A DNA stretch of 64,000 bases from an uncultured Phascolarctobacterium sp. (GTDB lineage: Bacteria > Bacillota > Negativicutes > Acidaminococcales > Acidaminococcaceae). Shown here in pieces: positions 33,042-41,335 of this stretch. The notes below the pieces were generated by a model, which worked only from the letters and a program-made list of their open reading frames with translations, did no database searches and had not been told where the DNA came from. The stretch is from assembly GCA_900544795.1 (NCBI GenBank), contig UQWM01000009.1, positions 13,775-77,774 of the forward strand. Reading direction: 5' to 3'. Each line of letters begins with the position of its first letter. The stretch's first letter is position 1. Made by a program: the position numbers and the translations under genes.

Positions 33042-34144
33042 TTTTCCAACCTCACTAATGTATTTTTGTAGACTAAAAATGACAACACCAGGCACAGGCA
33101 GCTCAAATAGACCGTATTGATCAAAACTACAGAACTGATGGTACCTGCTAAAAATTCACTTTCAATAAAGGTCACAAAATAACGTTGTGGCAGCACTGCC
33201 GTCAAATACCTAAAAAATGTCGGCATGGAAGAAATGGGGAACATTAGGCCGGACAGCAACAGCGCCGGTAAAAAACCTATAACCAGAGAGACCTGGCTGG
33301 CCAGGAACTGGTTTTTGAAGATAGTAGAGATCAGCAGACCGATACCCATACAAGTAAGCAAAAATAGGCTGCCCACAAAAAACAGCACAATATAGGAACC
33401 GCGGAAAGGCAACTCGAAGGCTGTTGCGAATAAAAAGACGTTGAACCAGAGCGACAGCGTACCTAAAACATAGTAGGCAAAGTATTTGCCCAGCACAAAT
33501 TGCAGCCTGCTCAGACGGGTACTCAGCAGAGCTTCCATGGTTCCCCGTTCCCATTCACGGGCTACAACGAGGGCTGTTAAAAGGATACCGACCAGGCTTA
33601 GGGTAACAGCTAGGGAACCGGGCAGGATAAAATAATGGCTGTCCATTTCTTCGTTATACCAGACCCGCAGCTGCGGCGTTATTAAATTTACCTGCTGTTT
33701 ACCGCGGTTCATGCCTTCCAGCCATTGGGTGATGATACCACTGGCGTAGCTTTGAACATAGTTGGCCGTATTAGTTTCGCTGCCGTCGGTAATGATTAGC
33801 GCCTGCGCCGTGCGGTTTTGGGCCAGATTAGCAGAAAAATCACCGGGTATGATCACAGCGCCCTGCAACTGGGAATTGGCAATAGCGGCATACATATCCG
33901 CGGTATTATCATAGACCCTGGTTTTGATATAGGGATTATTACTGAAAGACTTTGCCAGGGTCATGACCCGTGGATTGGCATCGTCCAGCTTCAGTCCCAG
34001 TTTGATGTTGGCCGAGTCCACATTGATACCATACATATAGATGAGTGATAATAATGTGGGCAAAATAAAAGCAATCAAAATACTGCTGGGGTCGCGGATG
34101 ATCTGTAAGAATTCTTTTTTTATAAAAGCCGATAAAATTCTCAT
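33038..34144 (-). CDS. ABC-2 type exporter permease
   Basis: A 368-aa paralogous permease (YbhR/YbhS-like): MRILSAFIKKEFLQIIRDPSSILIAFILPTLLSLIYMYG, then an external domain and five helices with ALVVAREWERGTMEALLSTRLSR. It forms a heterodimer with the 31944 permease by analogy with YbhSR. It overlaps the ATPase gene by four bases. Confidence 0.9.
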   Translation of the reverse strand: MRILSAFIKKEFLQIIRDPSSILIAFILPTLLSLIYMYGINVDSANIKLGLKLDDANPRVMTLAKSFSNNPYIKTRVYDNTADMYAAIANSQLQGAVIIPGDFSANLAQNRTAQALIITDGSETNTANYVQSYASGIITQWLEGMNRGKQQVNLITPQLRVWYNEEMDSHYFILPGSLAVTLSLVGILLTALVVAREWERGTMEALLSTRLSRLQFVLGKYFAYYVLGTLSLWFNVFLFATAFELPFRGSYIVLFFVGSLFLLTCMGIGLLISTIFKNQFLASQVSLVIGFLPALLLSGLMFPISSMPTFFRYLTAVLPQRYFVTFIESEFLAGTISSVVLINTVYLSCLCLVLSFLVYKNTLVRLEK

Positions 34145-35637
34145 AACAGGCCGCTTTCTGCATCCTTACGGTTGATAAGTTCAATAAAAGCCTCTTCCAT
34201 GGTCGTGGCCCCGGCTTGCTGCTTTAAAGCGGCAGGGGTGCCGATAGCGATGGTTTCGCCTTTATAAAACAGGCTGACATTGTCACAGTATTCCGCTTCA
34301 TCCATAAAATGCGTAGTTATTAAAATAGTGACGCCTTTTTGCGCCAGCGCCCGTAGATGGCACCAAAACTCCTTGCGTGTCACCACGTCGACGCCCGAAG
34401 TAGCCTCGTCCAAAAACAGGATCGGCGGGTTGTGGATCAGGGCGCAGGCCAGAGATAAGCGCTGCTTGATGCCCAGAGGCAGCTGTTCCGATAGCTGGTG
34501 AAAATAAACTGTCAGGCCAAAATGCGTCGCTATGTTATCGACGCGTTCTTTAATTTCGCCAAAAGGAATGCCATAGAGCCCGGCAAAAAATTCCAGATTC
34601 TCACGTACGGACATATTGCCATACAGCGAAAATTTCTGCGCCATATAGCCCAGGTAAGAGCGGGCTAAAGTGGGGGCTTCCCTGATGTCCACGCCCATGA
34701 TCTTTGCCGTTCCGGCAGTGGGACGGGCTAAACCGCACATCATTTTAAACGAGGTCGATTTACCGGCGCCGTTAGGCCCCAGCAGACCAAAAATTTCGCC
34801 GCGTTTAATATGGAAGGTGTTGTTTTTGACCGCAGCAAAGCTGCCGTACATTTTTAAAAGGTCCAGCGCTTCGACAGGATACTCCACATTACTTTCCCGA
34901 TAAACATAATTGGCTGCGATCTGCGACGGTTTTTCTTCATAGCCGCCCATCAAGCGGATGACTTTACGTTCAAAAGCGGCAGAGGTAGCAGCCAGTGCAG
35001 ACGGTGAACCATTGTAGATGACCTTGCCCTGATCCATAACGATAGTATTGTCGAAGCTGTTGGCTTCGTCTAAATAGGCGGTAGACCAAACTACCGTAGT
35101 TTTGGGTGTGATGGTAGTTTTAACCAGGTGCATCAAATCACGGCGTGAAATAGGGTCAACGCCGACGGAAGGTTCGTCCAGCACCAAAAATTCAGGGTCA
35201 CCCAAAAGGGCGCAAGCCAGTCCCAGCTTCTGTTTCATTCCGCCCGACAGCTTACCTGCCAGACGATTCTGAAAAGGCTCCAGGCCTGTAAAGTCCAAAA
35301 GCTTATTAAAGTCTTTGGCAACTTCTTTTAAATCTGCATAAAACTCCAGGTTTTCACGCACAGTCAGGTCTTCATAAAGGCCGAACTTCTGCGGCATATA
35401 GCCGATCCTGGCAGTAAGTTCCTTTTTCTGGGTAGCCGGGTCCAGTCCCAGGGTGGCTACACTGCCGGTATCTGCCTCCAACAGGCCGATAATGATGCGT
35501 AGCAGCGTGGTTTTACCGGCGGCGTCAGCGCCGACGATACCAGTCATCTGCCCCATGGGGATAGTAAGGCTTAACGCATCAAGGGCTACCGTCTGGCCAA
35601 ATTTTTTAGTAACAGCGTTGATTACTACCGTATCCAT
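34141..35637 (-). CDS. Fused double ABC ATPase of an export system (YbhF-like)
   Basis: A 498-aa protein with two ABC domains. Domain 1 (about 1-235): Walker A GADAAGKTT, signature LSGGMKQKLGLACALL, Walker B FLVLDEPSVGVDP. Domain 2 (about 255-490): Walker A GPNGAGKST, signature PLGIKQRLSLACALI, Walker B ILFLDEATSGVDV. The domain 2 signature lacks the canonical LSGG. The start ATG 35637 begins at the end of the HlyD gene; only a weak GGGGTA precedes it, consistent with coupling. Confidence 0.93.
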   Translation of the reverse strand: MDTVVINAVTKKFGQTVALDALSLTIPMGQMTGIVGADAAGKTTLLRIIIGLLEADTGSVATLGLDPATQKKELTARIGYMPQKFGLYEDLTVRENLEFYADLKEVAKDFNKLLDFTGLEPFQNRLAGKLSGGMKQKLGLACALLGDPEFLVLDEPSVGVDPISRRDLMHLVKTTITPKTTVVWSTAYLDEANSFDNTIVMDQGKVIYNGSPSALAATSAAFERKVIRLMGGYEEKPSQIAANYVYRESNVEYPVEALDLLKMYGSFAAVKNNTFHIKRGEIFGLLGPNGAGKSTSFKMMCGLARPTAGTAKIMGVDIREAPTLARSYLGYMAQKFSLYGNMSVRENLEFFAGLYGIPFGEIKERVDNIATHFGLTVYFHQLSEQLPLGIKQRLSLACALIHNPPILFLDEATSGVDVVTRKEFWCHLRALAQKGVTILITTHFMDEAEYCDNVSLFYKGETIAIGTPAALKQQAGATTMEEAFIELINRKDAESGLL

Positions 35638-35638
35638 T

Positions 35639-36473
35639 TTATTTACCCCGAACAGCTTTGAGATCCAGCAAAACAGTGGTCGGCATGCCCTGACGTAAAA
35701 ATTCGTCGGCGTTGTCGACATAAACACGGATCTTATAAACTAAATCTGTCCGCAGATCAGTGGTCTGGACGCTTTTAGGGGTAAACTCGCTGACGGGGGA
35801 GATATAGCCGATATGACCCTGATAGGTTTTTTTGGCACCGGTGTGGGGGTCGGTGCTGTCGGTGATGATTTGCGCCGGCATACCGTCATAAATATTGCCT
35901 AAATTGATTTCGCTGATATAGGCCCTGATCCAGACAGGCCGTGGCTTGGTAAGCGTATAGATAGCCGTACCCTTTTGGATAATGCTGCCCGGCTCCACTA
36001 AACGGGCTGTGACCACGCCTTCCTCTAAAGCGTAAAGTCTGGAATAATCACTTTGCCTGCTCAGCAGGTCTTTAGCAGTAACGGCTGCGTTATAGGCTGA
36101 CTGCATTTCTTTAAAGGTATTTTCAGCAGTTTCAAAATCCAGCTTCGAGATAGCGCCGCTGGTATAAAGGACTGCATATTTATCGTAGACTGAGCGTGAC
36201 TGCACCATCGAGGCGTAGACTTTAGCAACTTCGCTTTCCGCCTGCGCTTCCTGCAATTTATAATCGGCGGCGTCTATTTCGGCAACCAGACTGCCCTGCT
36301 TGATGGTGTCGCCTTCTTCAAAATACATTTTAGTGACCTGTCCCGGCACCTGAAAGCCCAAATCAAACTGGCGGATATCCACGTTACCATATAAAGTCAG
36401 CTGGGTTTTATCAGTAGCCGCAGGCCGACGCTATTATGATAGCTATAACAAGTAAAAGTTTTTTCTTCATCAT
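35639..36473 (-). pseudogene. HlyD/YbhG-like membrane fusion protein with N-terminal frameshift
   Basis: The long frame (GTG 36382 to stop 35639) is a periplasmic adaptor: VDIRQFDLGFQVPGQVTKMYFEEGDTIKQGSLVAEIDAADYKLQEA with the biotinyl-lipoyl fold, a coiled-coil hairpin and a C-terminal barrel. A well-placed start (AAAGGAGCTT then ATG 36473/36470) opens MKKKLLLVIAIIIASACGY and hits TGA in a different frame. The membrane anchor and mature part are off by one base. A real frameshift would leave the exporter without an anchored adaptor; a sequencing error is the alternative. Confidence 0.75.
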
Positions 36474-36539
36474 AAGCTCCTTTAAGTGTTTTCTTATTTT
36501 TAATTATAAGAGAAGTTAAGCGGCTTGACAAGCAACAAA

Positions 36540-37124
36540 TCACAGGCTTGTGTCGGATTTTGGGGCCATAGCTGCCAGGAGAGCCGGTTGGTCGATAAAA
36601 CTGATCAGTTTCAGCCAGAAATCCAGCGGGGAAATGGGGCTGTTGTGCTGGTAACAGTAAACCAGTACCTGAAGATGGCCGCTGAGGATGAACTCCATTA
36701 AAAGCTGCAGCTGCGGTGTGAGCTGCTGCGGCGTCAGCTGCAAATGACGTACTAGCACCTGACGGATATGGTTTTTCATTTTATAAACAAAGCGTGGGTC
36801 GCCGTTGGGACCCAGTAGCATCGACATGATGGGAGCGTTGTTTTTGAAAAAAATTTTTGAAAGTTGTCTTTCTTCCTCAGTGGGGACGCCTGTACGGAAA
36901 ATGCGGATCCCGTGGGGCAGAAAGGTATCGACGATCTGAAACAGCTCGTTTTCCAGTTGTTTGAGCAGGTCGTCCGTATTATTGAAATAAGCGTAAAAAG
37001 TGCTGCGGTTATAACCGGCTTTTTTAGTTAGCTGAGAAACAGTTATTTTGTCGCAGGGCAGCGTCTGGCATAGCTGCAAGAAAGCTTCCACGATGCAGTC
37101 TCTGGCAGTTGGCATTTTGTTCAT
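36540..37124 (-). CDS. TetR family transcriptional regulator
   Basis: A 194-aa regulator with an N-terminal HTH (ARDCIVEAFLQLCQTLPCDKITVSQLTKKAGYNRSTFYAYFNNTDDLLKQL) and a divergent ligand domain. It precedes the exporter operon on the same strand and probably represses it in response to an exported compound. AGGGGAA lies upstream of ATG 37124. Confidence 0.92.
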   Translation of the reverse strand: MNKMPTARDCIVEAFLQLCQTLPCDKITVSQLTKKAGYNRSTFYAYFNNTDDLLKQLENELFQIVDTFLPHGIRIFRTGVPTEEERQLSKIFFKNNAPIMSMLLGPNGDPRFVYKMKNHIRQVLVRHLQLTPQQLTPQLQLLMEFILSGHLQVLVYCYQHNSPISPLDFWLKLISFIDQPALLAAMAPKSDTSL

Positions 37125-37206
37125 GGCAAATTCCCCTTTTGTTTTTTCTTAGTTTAATTATACTATAATCTGTTGGGCAGCAAAAGGGCGGACCAGGCAA
37201 GTGCAA

Positions 37207-37242
37207 GGCAGTGTTTTATTACCCGGGCAATAAAACACTGCC
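37207..37242. repeat. Isolated 36-bp near-perfect palindrome
   Basis: Arms GGCAGTGTTTTATT and AATAAAACACTGCC flank ACCCGGGC; only one pair mismatches. It lies upstream of the tetR gene and beyond the mscS terminator. It has no T tract. Possible operator or mobile inverted repeat; I cannot assign it. Confidence 0.6.
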
Positions 37243-37261
37243 AGTGGGATGCAGGTGGCTG

Positions 37262-37298
37262 AAAAATAATAAGAGCATTTCCGTGAGGAAATGCTCTT
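37262..37298 (-). terminator. Intrinsic terminator of mscS
   Basis: A 12-bp stem (AAGAGCATTTCC / GGAAATGCTCTT) followed on the minus strand by ATTATTTTTC, just after the mscS stop. Confidence 0.85.
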
Positions 37299-37317
37299 AA
37301 GTAAGTGTAAGGATATT

Positions 37318-38136
37318 TTATTTGTCGCCTTGCATATAAACGTTCATACCGGGAACAGCGCCATTGACGCCGTTAGCGGCATAAGCTTTACTGATATTCT
37401 CCAGCAGATCAAAGTAAACGCCCCAGTAATTGGCGCCTTCAGCCCAAACACGGATCGTATATTCCACTGCGTATTCCTTATAGCCGGAAAGCCTGACGAA
37501 CGGCTCGGGATCGCTTAAGGTATTGGCAGTAGCTGCCACAGCTTCGGTCAAAGCTTTTTTAACAGTTGCGATATCGTTGTTATAGCCTGCGCGTACAACT
37601 ACGTCGACGCGGCGCAGCGGCTCAGAAGAGAAGTTAGTGATCTTGCCGCCAGCGATCTCGCTATTGGGAACGAAGATGTCTTTGTTATCGACTGTGATGA
37701 TCTTGGTGCAGAGCATGGTGATTTCTTTGACGGTGCCTTCGATGCCTGCGGCAGAGATATAGTCGCCGGCTTTAAAAGGTTTGGTGATGAGCAGCATGAT
37801 GCCGTTGGCCAGATTTGACAAAGCACCCTGTACGGACAGGGAAACGGCCAAACCTAACATACCTAAAACAGCCAGCAGCGAAGCTATAGGGATACCGATG
37901 CTTTCGGCAACGATGCAGACGGCTACGAAATTAAAGACTACTTTGATGACGGTACGCAGAAAGCCGCGCAGGGTCATGTCTACCTTCAGTTTATCCAGGA
38001 CGCGTTCAACAGGGCCCATCAGGTATTTGATGACTATGTGGCAGATAACGAAAATGACGATTGCAGAAATGACGTTGCCAACAGTCAGTGTACCTACTGA
38101 AAAATTAAGGATTTCTTGGATTGTTTCCATATACAA
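37318..38136 (-). CDS. mscS: Small-conductance mechanosensitive channel MscS
   Basis: A 272-aa channel with three N-terminal membrane helices, the pore helix (GMLGLAVSLSVQGALSNLANGIMLLITKPFKAGDYI) and a cytoplasmic beta/alpha-beta cage. It protects against hypo-osmotic shock. The TM3 glycine/alanine pattern is present. It lies divergent from ychF. Confidence 0.92.
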   Translation of the reverse strand: MYMETIQEILNFSVGTLTVGNVISAIVIFVICHIVIKYLMGPVERVLDKLKVDMTLRGFLRTVIKVVFNFVAVCIVAESIGIPIASLLAVLGMLGLAVSLSVQGALSNLANGIMLLITKPFKAGDYISAAGIEGTVKEITMLCTKIITVDNKDIFVPNSEIAGGKITNFSSEPLRRVDVVVRAGYNNDIATVKKALTEAVAATANTLSDPEPFVRLSGYKEYAVEYTIRVWAEGANYWGVYFDLLENISKAYAANGVNGAVPGMNVYMQGDK

Positions 38137-38356
38137 CAGCTCCTTTGAATACTTGTTTATACAAACAAGCTTAAATATATTGCTATTATAACATAAAAGA
38201 GCGCAATAAAATATCCTAAGCCAAAATTTTAATAAGTTATTGGAAGAAATTGTGCTTTAAAAATAGCGGCGCAGTTTTCCCTGCAGCCGAATATTGCATA
38301 AAAACAGTCTTTGAGGTAAAATAAAGTATTACTAAAGAAGATGAGGAGCGATTATT

Positions 38357-39463
38357 GTGAGTACCAATTTAGAAGTAGGTATCGTAGGCTTGCCTAACGT
38401 AGGCAAAAGCACTTTGTTCAACGCTATCACCAAGGCGGGAGCAGAGGCAGCCAACTACCCTTTCTGTACCATAGAGCCTAACGTCGGCGTTGTTGACGTT
38501 CCTGATAAAAGACTGGAAGTTTTGGGCGAGATGGTGAAAGCAAAAAAAATCGTGCCTGCAGCCATGCGTTTTGTTGATATCGCCGGCCTTGTTAAAGGCG
38601 CGTCTAAGGGCGAAGGACTGGGCAACAAATTCCTGGCCCATATTCGTGAGGTAGACGCAGTTGCACAGGTAGTGCGTTGTTTTGAAGATGGCAATATCAC
38701 CCACGTTGAAGGCAGCATCGACCCGCTGCGCGACATTGAGATCATCAATACCGAGCTATGTTTGGCGGATATGGAAACTGTAGAAAAACGCCAGGAAAGA
38801 CTGGTTAAGCTGTCTAAGACCGGCGATAAAAAAGTGCCGGTAGAAAAAGCCGTTCTCGATAAAGTACTGGCTGGTTTGAGCGAAGTTATCCCGGCCCGCC
38901 GCCTGGGGCTGACCGACGAGGAACTGGAATTTTTGGGTGAACTGCATCTTTTGACGATGAAGCCCGTATTATATGTAGCTAACGTCAGCGAAGAAGAAGT
39001 AGCCGATGCTTCAGCTAACCCCCATGTGCAGGCAGTAGTGCAATACGCTGCCGCAGAGGGTGCCCAAGTTATCACCGTTTCTGCTAAAATGGAGTCGGAG
39101 ATCGCCGAGCTGCCCGACGAAGAAGCCAAAGAATTTTTGGCTATGGCCGGTTTGGAAGAAGCAGGACTTGACCGTTTGATCAAGGCAGGTTTTAAGCTGC
39201 TGGGGCTGATGACCTATATCACTGCCGGTGAGATCGAAGTGCGCGCCTGGACCATTGTGCGCGGTACCAAAGCGCCGCAGGCAGCTGGCAAGATCCATAC
39301 CGATTTTGAACGCGGCTTTATTCGTGCCGAGATCGTGTCTTATAAAGATTTGGTAGAATGCGGTACTAAAGGCGCTGCCCGTGATAAAGGCTTAGTGCGC
39401 CTGGAAGGCAAAGAGTACGTCATGCAGGACGGCGACGTAGTCGAGTTCCGCTTTAACGTGTAA
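38357..39463 (+). CDS. ychF: Ribosome-binding ATPase YchF
   Basis: Obg-family P-loop ATPase of 368 aa: GLPNVGKSTLFNAITKAGAEAANYPFCTIEPNVG as G1/G2, DIAGLVKGASKGEGLGN as G3, a NVSEE motif in place of NKxD (ATP specificity) and a C-terminal TGS domain (GAARDKGLVRLEGKEYVMQDGDVVEFRF). It starts at GTG 38357 behind GAGGAGCG. Confidence 0.97.
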   Translation: MSTNLEVGIVGLPNVGKSTLFNAITKAGAEAANYPFCTIEPNVGVVDVPDKRLEVLGEMVKAKKIVPAAMRFVDIAGLVKGASKGEGLGNKFLAHIREVDAVAQVVRCFEDGNITHVEGSIDPLRDIEIINTELCLADMETVEKRQERLVKLSKTGDKKVPVEKAVLDKVLAGLSEVIPARRLGLTDEELEFLGELHLLTMKPVLYVANVSEEEVADASANPHVQAVVQYAAAEGAQVITVSAKMESEIAELPDEEAKEFLAMAGLEEAGLDRLIKAGFKLLGLMTYITAGEIEVRAWTIVRGTKAPQAAGKIHTDFERGFIRAEIVSYKDLVECGTKGAARDKGLVRLEGKEYVMQDGDVVEFRFNV

Positions 39464-39468
39464 TTTAC

Positions 39469-39498
39469 AAAGCAGTGGGGTTTCCCACTGCTTTTTTT
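39469..39498 (+). terminator. Intrinsic terminator of ychF
   Basis: Stem AGCAGTGGG / CCCACTGCT followed by a T run of seven, five bases after the ychF stop. Confidence 0.9.
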
Positions 39499-39567
39499 AA
39501 TTATTTGCCACTTGCAATTTTTGGTGGCTCTGATAGAATAGAGATTGCCCGGAAGGAGGGCTTACAA

Positions 39568-40353
39568 GTGATTTTTGATACCCATATGCACTGTGATTAT
39601 TCTTGCGACAGTCATATGAAAATTGCCGCAGCCATTGAGGCGGCGGATAAACAAAATATTGGCATCGTTATTACCGAGCATTGGGACGATGATTATCCAA
39701 CTAATCCCACGGCCTTTATGTTTGATGTTGACGATTATTTTGCCCGGTTTGGGACTTACCGTAGTGAAAAGGTGCTGCTGGGCATCGAGATAGGCATGCA
39801 GAAGCAGACGGCAGCAGCCGATGAAGCGCTGGCAGCGGCCTATCCCTTTGATTATGTGCTGGCATCCATGCACTGCGTCAATGGCCGCGATTTATATGAA
39901 GAACGCTGCTATGCCGGGCAGACTAAAGTCGAGGCGGTACGTGAGTTTTTGACTGATACCATAGCAAACCTGGAGCTGCACGACAATTTTGATGCTTTTG
40001 CCCATATCGATTATATGTGCCGTTATATGCCTTTTACGGATAAAGAACTGGTGCTCAGCGAAGCGCCGGAGCTGTTTGATCAGGTTTTTAAGATTTTGGT
40101 CGCAAAGGAAAAACCTTTGGAGATCAACACCCGCCGTTTAAATGATCCGCTGGCAGTGCAGGCCTTACTGAAGCTATATAAGCGTTATGCTCTGTTGGGC
40201 GGCAAATATACCGTGCTGGGCAGTGATGCCCATTACCAGGAGCATGTAGGGCGCTGGCTGACGGAGGCATTGGCGCTGGCTGACGCGGCAGGACTGGAGC
40301 CGGTCTATTTTAAAGAACGCAAGATGAGAAAGATGAGAAAGATGAGGAATTAA
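39568..40353 (+). CDS. PHP-domain histidinol-phosphatase-like phosphoesterase
   Basis: A 261-aa metal-dependent phosphoesterase of the HisJ/YtvP PHP family: DTHMHCDYSCDSHMKI (metal ligands), IVITEHWDDD, MHCVNGRDLY and VLGSDAHYQEHVGR. GTG 39568 follows GGAAGGAGGG. The C-terminus ends in three 9-base repeats encoding KMR units (40321-40347). It is next to a FAH-family gene; no his genes are nearby, so histidine synthesis is uncertain. Confidence 0.85.
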   Translation: MIFDTHMHCDYSCDSHMKIAAAIEAADKQNIGIVITEHWDDDYPTNPTAFMFDVDDYFARFGTYRSEKVLLGIEIGMQKQTAAADEALAAAYPFDYVLASMHCVNGRDLYEERCYAGQTKVEAVREFLTDTIANLELHDNFDAFAHIDYMCRYMPFTDKELVLSEAPELFDQVFKILVAKEKPLEINTRRLNDPLAVQALLKLYKRYALLGGKYTVLGSDAHYQEHVGRWLTEALALADAAGLEPVYFKERKMRKMRKMRN

Positions 40354-40357
40354 AATT

Positions 40358-41119
40358 ATGAGATGCGTACGTTTTGAAGAACAGGGCCGAGCCCGGATAG
40401 GGTTTATTGATGGTGACGTGATTCGTGCCGTTTATGGCAGTATCGATACTTATTGGCGTGTAACAGATGAAGTTTTTCCGTTGGAAGGAGCGAAGCTTTT
40501 AGCGCCCTGTGTGCCCAAGCAGATCATCTGCGTCGGCTTCAATTACCGTGACCATGCGGAGGAGTTTCATGTAGCAGTGCCCAAAGAACCGGCGTTGTTT
40601 ACCAAGGCGGCCCATACGGTCATCGGTGACGGCGGCAAGATCATTTATCCTCGTCAAAGCAAGGAAGTTGTTTACGAAGCCGAACTGGGCATCGTTATTA
40701 AAAAGCGGATGAAGGACGTAGCGCCTGAAGCTGTGCCGGATTACATCCTGGGCTACACCTGCGCTAACGATGTGACGGCCCGCGATTTGCAGTTATCGGA
40801 CGTACAGTGGCTGCGCAGCAAGTCTTTCGATACCTTCTGTCCGCTGGGGCCCTGGCTGGAGACTGATCTTGACCCGACGGACCTGTCGATAAAATTATAT
40901 CTGAACGGACAGTTGAAACAAAATGGCCGCACCAGCGAAATGGTCTACAACCCCTACGAAATTTTAAGCTATATTTCCCAAAGTATGACGCTGGACGCAG
41001 GCGATCTTATTTTGACCGGTACGCCAATGGGCTGCGGCCCCATGCTGCCAGGTGACGAAGTGGTGGTAGAGATCGAAGGCATCGGCAAATTACGCAACGA
41101 GATCGTTAAAGGTTATTAA
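40358..41119 (+). CDS. Fumarylacetoacetate hydrolase family protein
   Basis: A 253-aa FAH-fold enzyme: KQIICVGFNYRDHAEEF, PALFTKAAHTVIGDGGKIIYPRQSKEVVYEAELGIVI (metal ligands), GYTCANDVTARDLQ and ILTGTPMGCGPMLPGDEVVVEIEGIG. Members act as hydratases, isomerases or oxaloacetate/acylpyruvate decarboxylases. It follows the PHP gene by four bases, so likely co-transcribed. The exact reaction is open. Confidence 0.9.
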   Translation: MRCVRFEEQGRARIGFIDGDVIRAVYGSIDTYWRVTDEVFPLEGAKLLAPCVPKQIICVGFNYRDHAEEFHVAVPKEPALFTKAAHTVIGDGGKIIYPRQSKEVVYEAELGIVIKKRMKDVAPEAVPDYILGYTCANDVTARDLQLSDVQWLRSKSFDTFCPLGPWLETDLDPTDLSIKLYLNGQLKQNGRTSEMVYNPYEILSYISQSMTLDAGDLILTGTPMGCGPMLPGDEVVVEIEGIGKLRNEIVKGY

Positions 41120-41126
41120 AAATAGT

Positions 41127-41153
41127 AAAAAGGACGCTGAGGCGTCCTTTTTT
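41127..41153 (+). terminator. Intrinsic terminator after FAH gene
   Basis: Stem AGGACGC / GCGTCCT with A run before and TTTTTT after. Confidence 0.87.
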
Positions 41154-41259
41154 AGTGACTTTTGGCAGCTTAGGACTGAGTAAAGATTTTATCTTGTTAA
41201 GATGATTGTGCTGTCAGAATAGAAGTATGATTTATTGGTGAATTGCTGCAGTAAATGAA

Positions 41260-41315
41260 TTGCAAATGACTGTCAAAGATGATAGAATAAAGTTCTAGCT
41301 GACTGGATAGTCAGC
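41260..41315 (+). promoter_or_regulatory. Promoter and dyad operator of the MATE gene
   Basis: TTGCAA (41260-41265), 17 bases, TAGAAT (41283-41288), then a perfect dyad GCTGACT-GGAT-AGTCAGC (41298-41315) right after the expected start of transcription. The dyad position suits a repressor site; which regulator binds is unknown. Confidence 0.6.
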
Positions 41316-41335
41316 ACATTTTAGGTGGTGTTTTT

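Noticed and set aside
40321..40347. Three 9-bp repeats at the end of the PHP gene as a regulatory repeat
   Set aside because: They are in frame and simply encode KMR units at the C-terminus; too short to call more than slippage.
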